From the NCBI GenBank assembly GCA_031119205.1, contig JAVHYF010000025.1, forward strand, positions 1-64,000: 64,000 nt of DNA, in the 5' to 3' direction. Every line of letters starts with the position of its first letter. Within the stretch, counting starts at the first letter, position 1. The position numbers and the translations under genes are program-made. The notes under the pieces are model-generated. The model was not told the origin of the DNA, did not search any database, and saw only the letters and a program-made list of their open reading frames with translations. This stretch comes from Moraxellaceae bacterium (lineage in GTDB: Bacteria; Pseudomonadota; Gammaproteobacteria; Burkholderiales; Rhodocyclaceae). Shown here one piece after another: positions 9,586-19,754 of this stretch.

Positions 9586-10148
9586 AGTGTTATCCCTTTG
9601 GCACGCAAGGCAGCCGCTAGCGTATGGGTGGCGCGCGAACAGTGCGTCTTGACACTGCCTTCCGAGCATCCCATCGCCGCGGCGGTTTCCGCGATATCCA
9701 TTTCTTCCCAGTAACGCATCAGGAAGGCTTCGCGTTGACGTGCCGGCAGTCTTTCGATTTCCCGTTCGATCAAGGCCAGCACCTGGCTGCGCTCGAGATG
9801 GGTCCGGGGATCGGGCTCGTGCTTCGACTCGTCGGCACTTTCCAGAGTTTCGAGCGGATCGAAATCTTCTCCGTCCTCGCCCACCCCGAAGGCCGACAGC
9901 AGCGTGGTCCACATGCTGCGCACCTTGCTGCGGCGGAACCAGTCGCGGATGGCGTTCTGGAGAATGCGCTGGAACAGCAGGGGCAACTCTTCGGCGGGCC
10001 GGCCGCTGTACTTCTCGGCCAGCTTGAGCATCGCGTCCTGCACGATGTCGAGCGCAGCCTCCTCGTCGCGCACGGCGTACTGCGCCTGACGGAAGGCGCG
10101 CCGTTCGACGGAGGCAAGAAAGTCCGAGAGTTCGCTGCGTGAAGCCAG
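9582..10148 (-). CDS. RNA polymerase sigma factor, ECF-like, probable CTG start
   Basis: Sigma-70 family factor with region 2 (EAALDIVQDAMLKLAEKY through ILQNAIRDWFRRSKV) and region 4 (LPARQREAFLMRYWEEMDIAETAA plus the helix-turn-helix MGCSEGSVKTHCSRA). Without regions 1.1 and 3 it is ECF-like. The first ATG/GTG in frame (GTG at 10071-10073) would remove SELSDFLASVERRAFRQAQYA, which belongs to the region 2 helix. An in-frame TAG lies at 10152-10154, so only ATC (10149-10151) or CTG (10146-10148) can give the full protein. I chose CTG, giving 188 residues, with GGGG just upstream as a possible ribosome site. It leads the operon with DUF3619, DUF3106 and RDD and is divergent from ilvB. Confidence 0.85.
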   Translation of the reverse strand: MASRSELSDFLASVERRAFRQAQYAVRDEEAALDIVQDAMLKLAEKYSGRPAEELPLLFQRILQNAIRDWFRRSKVRSMWTTLLSAFGVGEDGEDFDPLETLESADESKHEPDPRTHLERSQVLALIEREIERLPARQREAFLMRYWEEMDIAETAAAMGCSEGSVKTHCSRATHTLAAALRAKGITL

Positions 10149-10198
10149 GATCTACCCCGTATGAGCGCCGTAGTTATGCGTTGTTGCGCCCCGTTGCC

Positions 10199-10227
10199 TT
10201 GACCGGAATTCATGGCGCCGGTAAGGT
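10199..10227 (+). promoter_or_regulatory. Putative sigma-70 promoter for ilvBNC
   Basis: TTGACC at 10199-10204, a 17-base spacer, then TAAGGT at 10222-10227. The -35 matches consensus at five of six positions; the -10 keeps the conserved first, second and last bases. The predicted transcript would start about 30 bases before the ilvB ATG. The call rests on motif and spacing alone. Confidence 0.4.
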
Positions 10228-10266
10228 AGCGGGTTCCTTATTGGGGGGTTTTGCCTAGGTGCAGCA

Positions 10267-11976
10267 ATGGTCTTGACGGGTGCCGAGATTGTAGTCAGGT
10301 GTCTCCAGGAAGAAAAGGTCGAGTACCTTTTCGGTTATCCGGGGGGCGCTGTACTGTTCATTTATGACGAACTGTTCAAGCAGGAACAGGTTCGCCACGT
10401 CCTCGTCCGTCACGAGCAGGCTGCAGTCCACGCCGCCGACGGCTACGCGCGCAGCACCGACAAGGTGGGCGTTGCGCTGGTGACCTCCGGTCCCGGTGCG
10501 ACCAATGCCGTGACCGGCATCGCCACCGCGTACATGGACTCGATTCCGATGGTGATAATCAGCGGCCAGGTGCCGACTGCCGCCATCGGCCTGGACGCTT
10601 TCCAGGAGGTCGACACCGTTGGCATCACGCGCCCCTGCGTGAAGCACAACATCCTGGTGAAGGACATCCGCGACATCGCCCCGGCGATCAAGAAGGCGTT
10701 CTACATCGCGAAGACCGGCCGCCCCGGCCCGGTGCTGGTGGATATCCCCAAGGACATCACCGCCCAGCGCGCCGAGTTCAGCTACCCGCAAGAGGTGTCG
10801 CTGCGCTCGTACAACCCGGTGGTCAAGGGCCACAGCGGCCAGATCCGCAAGGCGGCCCAGCTGCTGCTGGAAGCCAAGCGCCCGATGATCTACACCGGTG
10901 GCGGCGTGATCCTGTCCGACGCCGCCAAGCAAGTGACCAAGCTGGCCCGCCAGCTCGGCTTCCCTGTCACCAACACGCTGATGGGCCTGGGCGGCTACCC
11001 CGCCTCCGACAAGCAGTTCGTCGGCATGCTGGGCATGCACGGCACCTACGAAGCCAACATGGCCATGCACTACTGCGACGTGCTGCTGGCCGTGGGTGCG
11101 CGCTTCGACGACCGCGTGATCGGCGACCCGAAACATTTCCAGGCCGAGCCGCGCAAGATCGTCCACATCGACATCGACCCCTCCTCCATCTCCAAGCGGG
11201 TGAAGGTGGACGTGCCCATCGTCGGCGATGTGAAGGAAGTACTGGAAGAGCTCTCCCGCCTCATTGAGGCCGGCGAGAAGCCGAACCCCGAGAACACTGC
11301 CGCCTGGTGGAAGCAGATCGGCGAGTGGCGCGACAAGAAGTGCATGGAGTACAAGAACTCGGCGGAAGTCATCAAGCCGCAGTTCGTCGTGCAGAAACTG
11401 TGGGAAGTCACCGGCGGCGACGCCTTCGTGTGTTCCGACGTGGGCCAGCACCAGATGTGGGCCGCGCAGTACTACCACTTCGACGAACCGCGCCGCTGGA
11501 TCAACTCCGGCGGCCTCGGCACGATGGGCTTCGGCCTGCCGGCCGCGATGGGCGTGCAGCTCGCGCACCCGGACAAGCCGGTCGCCGTCATCACCGGCGA
11601 AGGTTCCATCCAGATGTGCATCCAGGAGCTATCCACCTGCAAGCAGTTCCGCCTGCCGATCAAGGTGCTGAGCCTGAACAACCGCTACCTGGGCATGGTG
11701 CGCCAGTGGCAGCAGTTCTTCCACGGCAACCGCTACTCCGAGTCCTACATGGATTCGCTGCCCGACTTCGCCAAGCTGGCCGAGGCCTACGGCCACATCG
11801 GCATCCAGGTGACGAAGCCCTCGGACGTCGAGCCGGTGTTGCGCGAGGTGTACACCAAGCACAAGAACGACCTCGTCTTCCTCGACTTCCAGGTCGACCC
11901 GACCGAGAACGTCTACCCGATGGTGCAAGGCGGCAAGGGCCTCACCGAGATGATCCTGGGTTCCGAAGACCTGTAA
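10267..11976 (+). CDS. ilvB: Acetolactate synthase, large catalytic subunit
   Basis: Thiamine-diphosphate enzyme that condenses two pyruvates (valine/leucine route) or pyruvate with 2-ketobutyrate (isoleucine route). 569 residues with the three ALS domains: N-terminal pyrimidine-binding domain with GYPGGAVLFIYDELF and RHEQAAVHAADGYAR (catalytic Glu), a central domain, and the cofactor domain with GEGSIQMCIQELSTC and NNRYLGMVRQWQQFF. The GEG in place of the common GDG occurs in other betaproteobacterial enzymes, as far as I recall. It is followed after 10 bases by the regulatory subunit gene. No convincing attenuator hairpin was found upstream. Confidence 0.97.
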   Translation: MVLTGAEIVVRCLQEEKVEYLFGYPGGAVLFIYDELFKQEQVRHVLVRHEQAAVHAADGYARSTDKVGVALVTSGPGATNAVTGIATAYMDSIPMVIISGQVPTAAIGLDAFQEVDTVGITRPCVKHNILVKDIRDIAPAIKKAFYIAKTGRPGPVLVDIPKDITAQRAEFSYPQEVSLRSYNPVVKGHSGQIRKAAQLLLEAKRPMIYTGGGVILSDAAKQVTKLARQLGFPVTNTLMGLGGYPASDKQFVGMLGMHGTYEANMAMHYCDVLLAVGARFDDRVIGDPKHFQAEPRKIVHIDIDPSSISKRVKVDVPIVGDVKEVLEELSRLIEAGEKPNPENTAAWWKQIGEWRDKKCMEYKNSAEVIKPQFVVQKLWEVTGGDAFVCSDVGQHQMWAAQYYHFDEPRRWINSGGLGTMGFGLPAAMGVQLAHPDKPVAVITGEGSIQMCIQELSTCKQFRLPIKVLSLNNRYLGMVRQWQQFFHGNRYSESYMDSLPDFAKLAEAYGHIGIQVTKPSDVEPVLREVYTKHKNDLVFLDFQVDPTENVYPMVQGGKGLTEMILGSEDL

Positions 11977-11986
11977 GCGACCGACC

Positions 11987-13547
<1,561 letters not shown>

Positions 13548-13573
13548 GCAGTACGCGCGGTTTCGCGCCATTG

Positions 13574-13600
13574 AAAAGGCCGCCGCGAGGCGGCCTTTTT
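13574..13600 (+). terminator. Rho-independent terminator after ilvC
   Basis: GC-rich stem AAAAGGCCGCC / GGCGGCCTTTTT with a GCGA tetraloop at 13585-13588, followed by a T run, 26 bases after the ilvC stop. It separates ilvBNC from the downstream genes. Confidence 0.9.
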
Positions 13601-13643
13601 GTTTGTCCTTTGCTTCTGCACGTCTCACTTTCCGGAGAACGAC

Positions 13644-14183
13644 ATGCAACTCCCCGTCCTGCGTACCCCCCGCCTGCTACTGGATGCGCTGACGCTGGCG
13701 GACGCGGACGATGTCACACGCATGGCCTCGTCTTTCGCCATTGCACGCATGACCGTCGCAGTGCCTCACCCTTACCCTGCCGGCGCTGCCGCCGCCTGGA
13801 TATCCACGCATGCCACGCTGCGCGAGCGTGGCAGCGATCTGGTTTGGGCCGTACGCCACAACCAGCAACTGGCTGGCGTCATGGGCCTGCACCAGATCGT
13901 GACGGGTCATCGGGCAGAAATCGGCTACTGGCTCGGCGAGAATTACCATGGCCTGGGCCTGGCAACCGAAGCGCTGAAAGCGGTCAGCCACTGGGCGCTG
14001 GGTGAAGGCGGCCTGATCCGCATCACCGGTCGGCATCGTGCCGCCAATCCGGCATCTGGCCACGTCATGACCAAAGCCGGGTTCCGCCTCGAAGGCACGC
14101 TGCGTCGCGCCCATTTTCATTTCGGCGAGCTCGACGATACCGTGCTGTACGGCTTGCTGCGGGAGGATCCAGACACCGCCTGA
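13644..14183 (+). CDS. GNAT N-acetyltransferase, RimJ/RimL type
   Basis: 179 residues from the ATG at 13644 (MQLPVLRTPRLLLDALTLAD), with GGAG about ten bases upstream. The opening RTPRLLL and the acetyl-CoA-binding region GYWLGENYHGLGLATEALKAV are typical of RimJ/RimL-like transferases that acetylate protein or small-molecule amino groups. The substrate cannot be told. It lies alone between the ilvC terminator and pssA, where related genomes usually carry psd. The longer open frame from 13599 starts inside the terminator and is not used. Confidence 0.88.
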   Translation: MQLPVLRTPRLLLDALTLADADDVTRMASSFAIARMTVAVPHPYPAGAAAAWISTHATLRERGSDLVWAVRHNQQLAGVMGLHQIVTGHRAEIGYWLGENYHGLGLATEALKAVSHWALGEGGLIRITGRHRAANPASGHVMTKAGFRLEGTLRRAHFHFGELDDTVLYGLLREDPDTA

Positions 14184-14380
14184 CGCCCCACTGGCCGAGC
14201 TTGCATCCGTGTGCTAATCCGACACGAGGGTCCGCTTGCTGGCTGCGGCGGGAACGCCGACTTACTTTGCGCTGCCTCACCCGCTGGCAGGACCGCCTTG
14301 CTACCATTCGACCGGGCTGAATGCCCTCGATTGCCGTCATATCGATCGCGATTGCGTCACATCCACAGGAGCAACGCACT

Positions 14381-15151
14381 TTGGATTTCGAGAACGACCC
14401 GCTGCCCGCCGACGCCCATGCGCTGGAAAAGCGCCGCCGCGGCATCTACATCCTGCCCAACCTGTTCACCACCGGCTGTCTGTTCTGCGGCTTCTACGCC
14501 ATCGTGCAGGCCATGAACGGTCGCTACGAACATGCGGTGGTGGCGATCTTCATCGCCATGGTGCTGGACAGCCTGGATGGCCGCATTGCACGGCTGACCA
14601 ACACCCAGAGCCAGTTCGGCGCGGAGTACGACTCGCTGGCCGACATGGTGTCCTTCGGTGCCGCCCCCTCGCTGGTTGTCTACGAATGGGCGATGCGCGA
14701 CCTCGGCAAGCTCGGCTGGATCTGCGCCTTCGTGTACTGCGCCGCCGCCGCGCTGCGCCTCGCCCGTTTCAATACCAACATCGCAGTGGTCGACAAGCGC
14801 TTCTTCCAGGGCCTGCCCAGCCCCGCTGCTGCCGCGCTGGTGGCCGGCTTTGTGTGGCTGATGCTGGACAACGACATCGCCGGGCCGGACGTGCGCTACT
14901 TCGCCTGCGTCATCACCGTGTTTGCCGGTGTCAGCATGGTGAGCAACGTGTTCTTCTACAGCGGCAAGAGCATCAACCTGCGCCGCAGCGTGCCTTTCGC
15001 GGTCGCCCTGCTGTTCGTCGTCGCCCTCATCGTGCTGAGCAGTTACCCACCCGGCGTGCTGTTCGCACTGTTCATCTGCTACGCACTGTCCGGCTATGTG
15101 ATGTACGTGTGGCGCCTGCTACGCAAGCGCCGCCCGGCCAGCACATCCTGA
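14381..15151 (+). CDS. pssA: CDP-diacylglycerol-serine O-phosphatidyltransferase
   Basis: Inner-membrane enzyme making phosphatidylserine from CDP-diacylglycerol and serine, the first step to phosphatidylethanolamine. The CDP-alcohol phosphotransferase signature D-G-x2-A-R-x8-G-x3-D-x3-D is intact, from [10 protein letters not shown] to [14 protein letters not shown], and several hydrophobic helices follow. I start at TTG 14381 ([21 protein letters not shown]) because AGGAG sits nine bases upstream, giving 256 residues; an ATG at 14321 would add 20 residues with no good ribosome site. It is 13 bases before leuA, so the two are probably co-transcribed. The partner decarboxylase gene psd is absent here. 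Confidence 0.92.
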   Translation: MDFENDPLPADAHALEKRRRGIYILPNLFTTGCLFCGFYAIVQAMNGRYEHAVVAIFIAMVLDSLDGRIARLTNTQSQFGAEYDSLADMVSFGAAPSLVVYEWAMRDLGKLGWICAFVYCAAAALRLARFNTNIAVVDKRFFQGLPSPAAAALVAGFVWLMLDNDIAGPDVRYFACVITVFAGVSMVSNVFFYSGKSINLRRSVPFAVALLFVVALIVLSSYPPGVLFALFICYALSGYVMYVWRLLRKRRPASTS

Positions 15152-15164
15152 GCGGAGCCTCGTC

Positions 15165-16709
15165 ATGAGTGATCGTCTCATCATCTTCGACACCACGCTG
15201 CGCGATGGTGAGCAGAGCCCTGGCGCGTCGATGACGCGTGAGGAAAAAGTACGTATCGCCCGGCAGCTCGAACGCATGCGCGTCGACGTGATCGAGGCCG
15301 GTTTCGCGGCCGCCTCCAACGGCGATTTCGAAGCCGTGCGTGCGGTGGCGGAGGCCGTGCAGGACTCCACCGTGTGCTCGCTGGCGCGTGCCAACGAGAA
15401 CGACATCCGGCGTGCCGGCGAGGCCATCACTCCCGCGAAATCCGGCCGCATCCACACCTTCATCGCCACCAGCCCGATCCACATGGAGAAGAAGCTGCGC
15501 ATGACGCCCGACCAGGTCGTCGAGCAGGCAGTGAAGGCCATCGGCTGGGCACGCGGCTACACCGACGACGTGGAGTTCTCGGCCGAAGACGCCGGCCGCT
15601 CGGAAGTGGATTTCCTGTGCCGCGTCTTCGAGCGCGTCATCGCTGCGGGGGCGAAAACCATCAACGTTCCGGACACTGTCGGCTACAACACGCCGGAACA
15701 ATTTGCGGCGCTGATCCGCGCACTGATCGCCCGCGTGCCGAACGCTGACAAAGTGGTGTGGTCGGTGCATTGCCACAACGACCTCGGCCTCGCCGTCGCC
15801 AACTCGCTGGCCGCGGTGATGGCCGGCGCGCGCCAGGTGGAGTGCACGGTGAACGGCCTCGGGGAACGCGCGGGCAACGCCTCGATGGAAGAGGTGGTAA
15901 TGGCCGTGCGTACGCGCGGCGACCTGTTTCCGGTGCACACACGCATCGACACCACGCAGATCGTGCCGGCCTCGAAGCTGGTGTCGCAGATCACCGGCTA
16001 CCCGGTGCAGCCGAACAAGGCCATCGTCGGGGCGAACGCCTTCGCGCATGAGTCCGGCATCCACCAGGACGGCGTGCTGAAGCATCGCGAAACCTACGAG
16101 ATCATGCGTGCCGAGGACGTGGGCTGGACCGCCAACCGCCTCACGCTGGGCAAGCTGTCAGGCCGCAATGCCTTCCGCGCACGCCTGCAGGAAATCGGCA
16201 TCGCCATCGAATCGGAAGAGCAGCTCAATGCCGCCTTCGCGCGCTTCAAGGAACTCGCCGACAAGAAGCAGGAGATTTTCGACGAGGACCTGCATGCACT
16301 GATGTCCGACGAGACCGTGACGCCCGAGGACGAGCACTTCAAGCTGGTCGCCTCGCGCGTGCATTCCGAGACCGGCGAAGCCCCGCAGGCCGCGCTCACG
16401 CTGAACATCGCCGGCAAGGAACACCGCACCGAATCCACCGGCTCGGGCCCCGTCGACGCCAGCTTCCGCGCCATCGAGAAAATCGCGCAGAGCGGCTCGC
16501 AGTTGCTGCTGTATTCGGTGAATGCCATCACGACCGGCACCGACGCACAGGGCGAAGTCACCGTGCGCCTCGCCAAGGGCAGCCGTGTGGTGAACGGACA
16601 AGGCGCGGATACCGACATCATCGTCGCGTCCGCCAAGGCCTATCTCAACGCCCTGAACAAGCTGCAGGCCAACACGCTGCGCGTCGACCCGCAGGGCGAA
16701 ACGCCCTGA
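15165..16709 (+). CDS. leuA: 2-isopropylmalate synthase
   Basis: First committed enzyme of leucine synthesis: acetyl-CoA plus 2-ketoisovalerate gives 2-isopropylmalate. 514 residues. The catalytic TIM barrel opens with [18 protein letters not shown] and holds the metal motif [16 protein letters not shown]. The C-terminal allosteric domain (about residue 385 on, [20 protein letters not shown]) provides leucine feedback. It lies downstream of pssA, as in related betaproteobacteria. The stop TGA overlaps a CTG that probably starts the next gene. Confidence 0.97.
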   Translation: MSDRLIIFDTTLRDGEQSPGASMTREEKVRIARQLERMRVDVIEAGFAAASNGDFEAVRAVAEAVQDSTVCSLARANENDIRRAGEAITPAKSGRIHTFIATSPIHMEKKLRMTPDQVVEQAVKAIGWARGYTDDVEFSAEDAGRSEVDFLCRVFERVIAAGAKTINVPDTVGYNTPEQFAALIRALIARVPNADKVVWSVHCHNDLGLAVANSLAAVMAGARQVECTVNGLGERAGNASMEEVVMAVRTRGDLFPVHTRIDTTQIVPASKLVSQITGYPVQPNKAIVGANAFAHESGIHQDGVLKHRETYEIMRAEDVGWTANRLTLGKLSGRNAFRARLQEIGIAIESEEQLNAAFARFKELADKKQEIFDEDLHALMSDETVTPEDEHFKLVASRVHSETGEAPQAALTLNIAGKEHRTESTGSGPVDASFRAIEKIAQSGSQLLLYSVNAITTGTDAQGEVTVRLAKGSRVVNGQGADTDIIVASAKAYLNALNKLQANTLRVDPQGETP

Positions 16710-17059
16710 GCACGAACCTGGAGGTACGCTCGCGGGCCAATGCCGGGCACTACGTCTGGGGTGAGGGCTGCGACGGCTGGCATCTGCTGAAGGACGCGGC
16801 GCTGTCGGTCATCGAGGAGCGCGTACCGCCCGGCAAATCCGAGATCCGCCACCTCCATGCCGGCACGCAACAGTGCTTCTACGTGCTGGTCGGCGAAGCG
16901 GTCATCGAAGCCGAAGGAACGGAATTCCTCCTGCGCGCCGGCGACAGTCTCGCTGTGCCAGCCGGCGCGCCCCACCAGTTCCTCAACCGCGGCCAGGACG
17001 AAGTGCGCTTCCTCGTCATCTCGCAACCAGCGGTGAATGGCGATCGCATACCCGCCTGA
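16706..17059 (+). CDS. Small cupin protein, probable CTG start overlapping leuA stop
   Basis: An open frame of 117 residues beginning CTG AGC ACG AAC at 16706 and ending in TGA at 17057-17059. It encodes a clear single-domain cupin: [27 protein letters not shown] (first motif, with metal-type His residues) and [19 protein letters not shown] (second motif). No ATG, GTG or TTG occurs in frame before residue 64 (a GTG inside the first cupin motif). The only start that spares the domain is a CTG, and it overlaps the leuA stop as CTGA, mimicking the common ATGA coupling. Ligand unknown; sugar or oxygenase-like roles are possible for cupins. Confidence 0.8.
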   Translation: MSTNLEVRSRANAGHYVWGEGCDGWHLLKDAALSVIEERVPPGKSEIRHLHAGTQQCFYVLVGEAVIEAEGTEFLLRAGDSLAVPAGAPHQFLNRGQDEVRFLVISQPAVNGDRIPA

Positions 17060-17077
17060 CGCGGTTCTCCTCGATCG

Positions 17078-17508
17078 TCAGGCCGGGAAGCGCATCTGCA
17101 GGCCGAACTTGTCGTTGTGGAATCCGCAAGCCTCGTAGAAACCGACGTTTTCGGCCTTGCCGGTGCACAGCATGAGCTTGTAGCAGCCCGCAACGCGCGC
17201 CATCTCCTGCACATGACGCATCATCATGCGGCCAACACCAGTGCGCCGCGCGAGCGTCGAGACAATGACATTCTCGACGACTGCAAAAGGCCGTCCGCCA
17301 TGCGCCAGACTCGCACAGAGGTGCAGACTGCAGGAGCCCACCACGCATCCGTCGCGCTCCGCCACCAGCAGAGCCCCTTGCCGTCGGAGCGCATCCAGGA
17401 TGCTCAGAGCTTCACTCTCCGTGGGGCGCTTTTCCCGGGCGCGGTCGTATTGGTCGTACAGCGCCAGCACTGCGGCGAGGTCATCATCGCCTGCATGACG
17501 AACCGTCG

Positions 17509-17512
<4 letters not shown>
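17078..17512 (-). CDS. GNAT family N-acetyltransferase
   Basis: 144 residues, single GNAT domain. The acetyl-CoA-binding loop is RRTGVGRMMMRHVQEMAR, followed by GCYKLMLCTGKAENVGFYEACGF, the usual beta-bulge and C-terminal helix of this fold. Substrate unknown. Its start overlaps the stop of the DUF2069 gene by four bases, so it is the third gene of the wrbA operon, and it is convergent with the cupin (about 18 bases apart). Confidence 0.87.
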
Positions 17513-18532
<1,020 letters not shown>

Positions 18533-18545
18533 TGCCCCGCCGTTC

Positions 18546-19754
18546 ATGAACCTGCCCGCGCGTGCCCAGCACTGGCGCCACCACACTGCCGTAGAGTTCC
18601 TGCACATGGTGCTGGCGCGCTTCCGTGACACCCGCGGCATGCAGATCGCAGGCAGCCTGACTTTCACCACGCTGCTATCCCTGGTGCCGCTGGTCACCGT
18701 GGTGCTGCTGGTGACCAGCCAGTTCGACGGCTTCTCCAGCATCGGCGTGGAGGCTCGCAACTTCCTCGTGCGCAACCTGTTGCCCGACCGCGCCGGCAAG
18801 GTCATCACCACCTATGCGCTGCAGTTCAGCCAGAAGGCTTCCAACCTGACCGTGCTGGGCACCGCGCTGCTGCTCGTCACCGCTGTGATGCTGCTGCAGA
18901 CGGTAGACCGCACGCTCAATGCCATCTGGAACATTCCGCAGCCGCGTCGCTGGTACGTCAGCCTGCCGACCTACTGGGTCGTGCTGACGCTGGGTCCGCT
19001 TTTTTTCGCGCTCGGCGTGTTCGCCATGGTCTACGTGGTGAAGGCTTCGGTCGGCGCCATCGACGGACCAGGCTGGGTAAGGGGCTTCGCCTTCACGCTG
19101 GGAACGGCCGGCCTGATGTCGGCGCTGTTCGCCTACCTCTTCCATGCGGTGCCCAACCGGCGCCTCAATCTCTGGCACAGCATCGCCGGCGGGTTGATCG
19201 CGGGCCTGGGGACCATGCTGGTCCAGCGCCTGTTCGGCCTGTACCTGGCACGCCTGCCCAACTTCACGCTGATCTACGGCACCTTCTCGGTACTGCCGAT
19301 CTTCCTGCTGTGGCTGTACGCCTCGTGGTGCGCAATCCTGCTCGGGGCCACGGTGGCTGCGAGCCTGCCGGACTTCCTCGCGCGCCGTCGGCTGCTGCCG
19401 GATACGCCTCTCGGGCGCTTCCGTGCCGGAGTGCTGCTCGTACGTGCGCTGACCCGCGCACAGCATGCCGGCAAGACCTCGACGCTGGATGCGCTGGCGA
19501 CTGCCTGCGGGCAAACCGTGGGGAGCGTGGAAGGCATGCTGCTGCGTCTCGCCGAAGGAGGTGTCGCCACCCGCACCGAGGACGGCGACTGGCTGCTGTG
19601 CGCGTCCGGCGACCGCATCACGCTGGGCGAGCTGACGAGCTACTTCCTGCTGGAAGCCGCGCCGCGCGACATGCTCAACGACCCGCTAGTGCTACGCCTG
19701 CGCAGCGCGCTCGACGTTCCGGTCGTCCAGCTCGACGAAACTCAGATCGGGTAG
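18546..19754 (+). CDS. YihY/UPF0761 inner-membrane protein with C-terminal winged-helix-like tail
   Basis: 402 residues. An N-terminal amphipathic part (HTAVEFLHMVLARFRDTRGMQIAGSLTFTTLLSLVP) leads into six transmembrane helices typical of YihY (formerly called RNase BN, a misassignment). After about residue 290 there is a soluble domain with STLDALATACGQTVGSVEGMLLRLAEGGV, which looks like a winged helix-turn-helix. The gene ends 13 bases inside the convergent neighbouring gene. Role unknown; YihY proteins are thought to act in the envelope. Confidence 0.9.
   Translation: MNLPARAQHWRHHTAVEFLHMVLARFRDTRGMQIAGSLTFTTLLSLVPLVTVVLLVTSQFDGFSSIGVEARNFLVRNLLPDRAGKVITTYALQFSQKASNLTVLGTALLLVTAVMLLQTVDRTLNAIWNIPQPRRWYVSLPTYWVVLTLGPLFFALGVFAMVYVVKASVGAIDGPGWVRGFAFTLGTAGLMSALFAYLFHAVPNRRLNLWHSIAGGLIAGLGTMLVQRLFGLYLARLPNFTLIYGTFSVLPIFLLWLYASWCAILLGATVAASLPDFLARRRLLPDTPLGRFRAGVLLVRALTRAQHAGKTSTLDALATACGQTVGSVEGMLLRLAEGGVATRTEDGDWLLCASGDRITLGELTSYFLLEAAPRDMLNDPLVLRLRSALDVPVVQLDETQIG

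Noticed and set aside
10161-10202. Possible ilvB leader peptide MSAVVMRCCAPLP
   Set aside because: Only two Val and one Leu, no terminator/antiterminator hairpins downstream, and the best promoter motif (10199-10227) lies after it.
11500-11640. GEG instead of GDG in the cofactor motif of acetolactate synthase as a possible inactive enzyme
   Set aside because: All other catalytic landmarks are intact and similar variants occur in other betaproteobacterial IlvB proteins; it sits in a complete operon.
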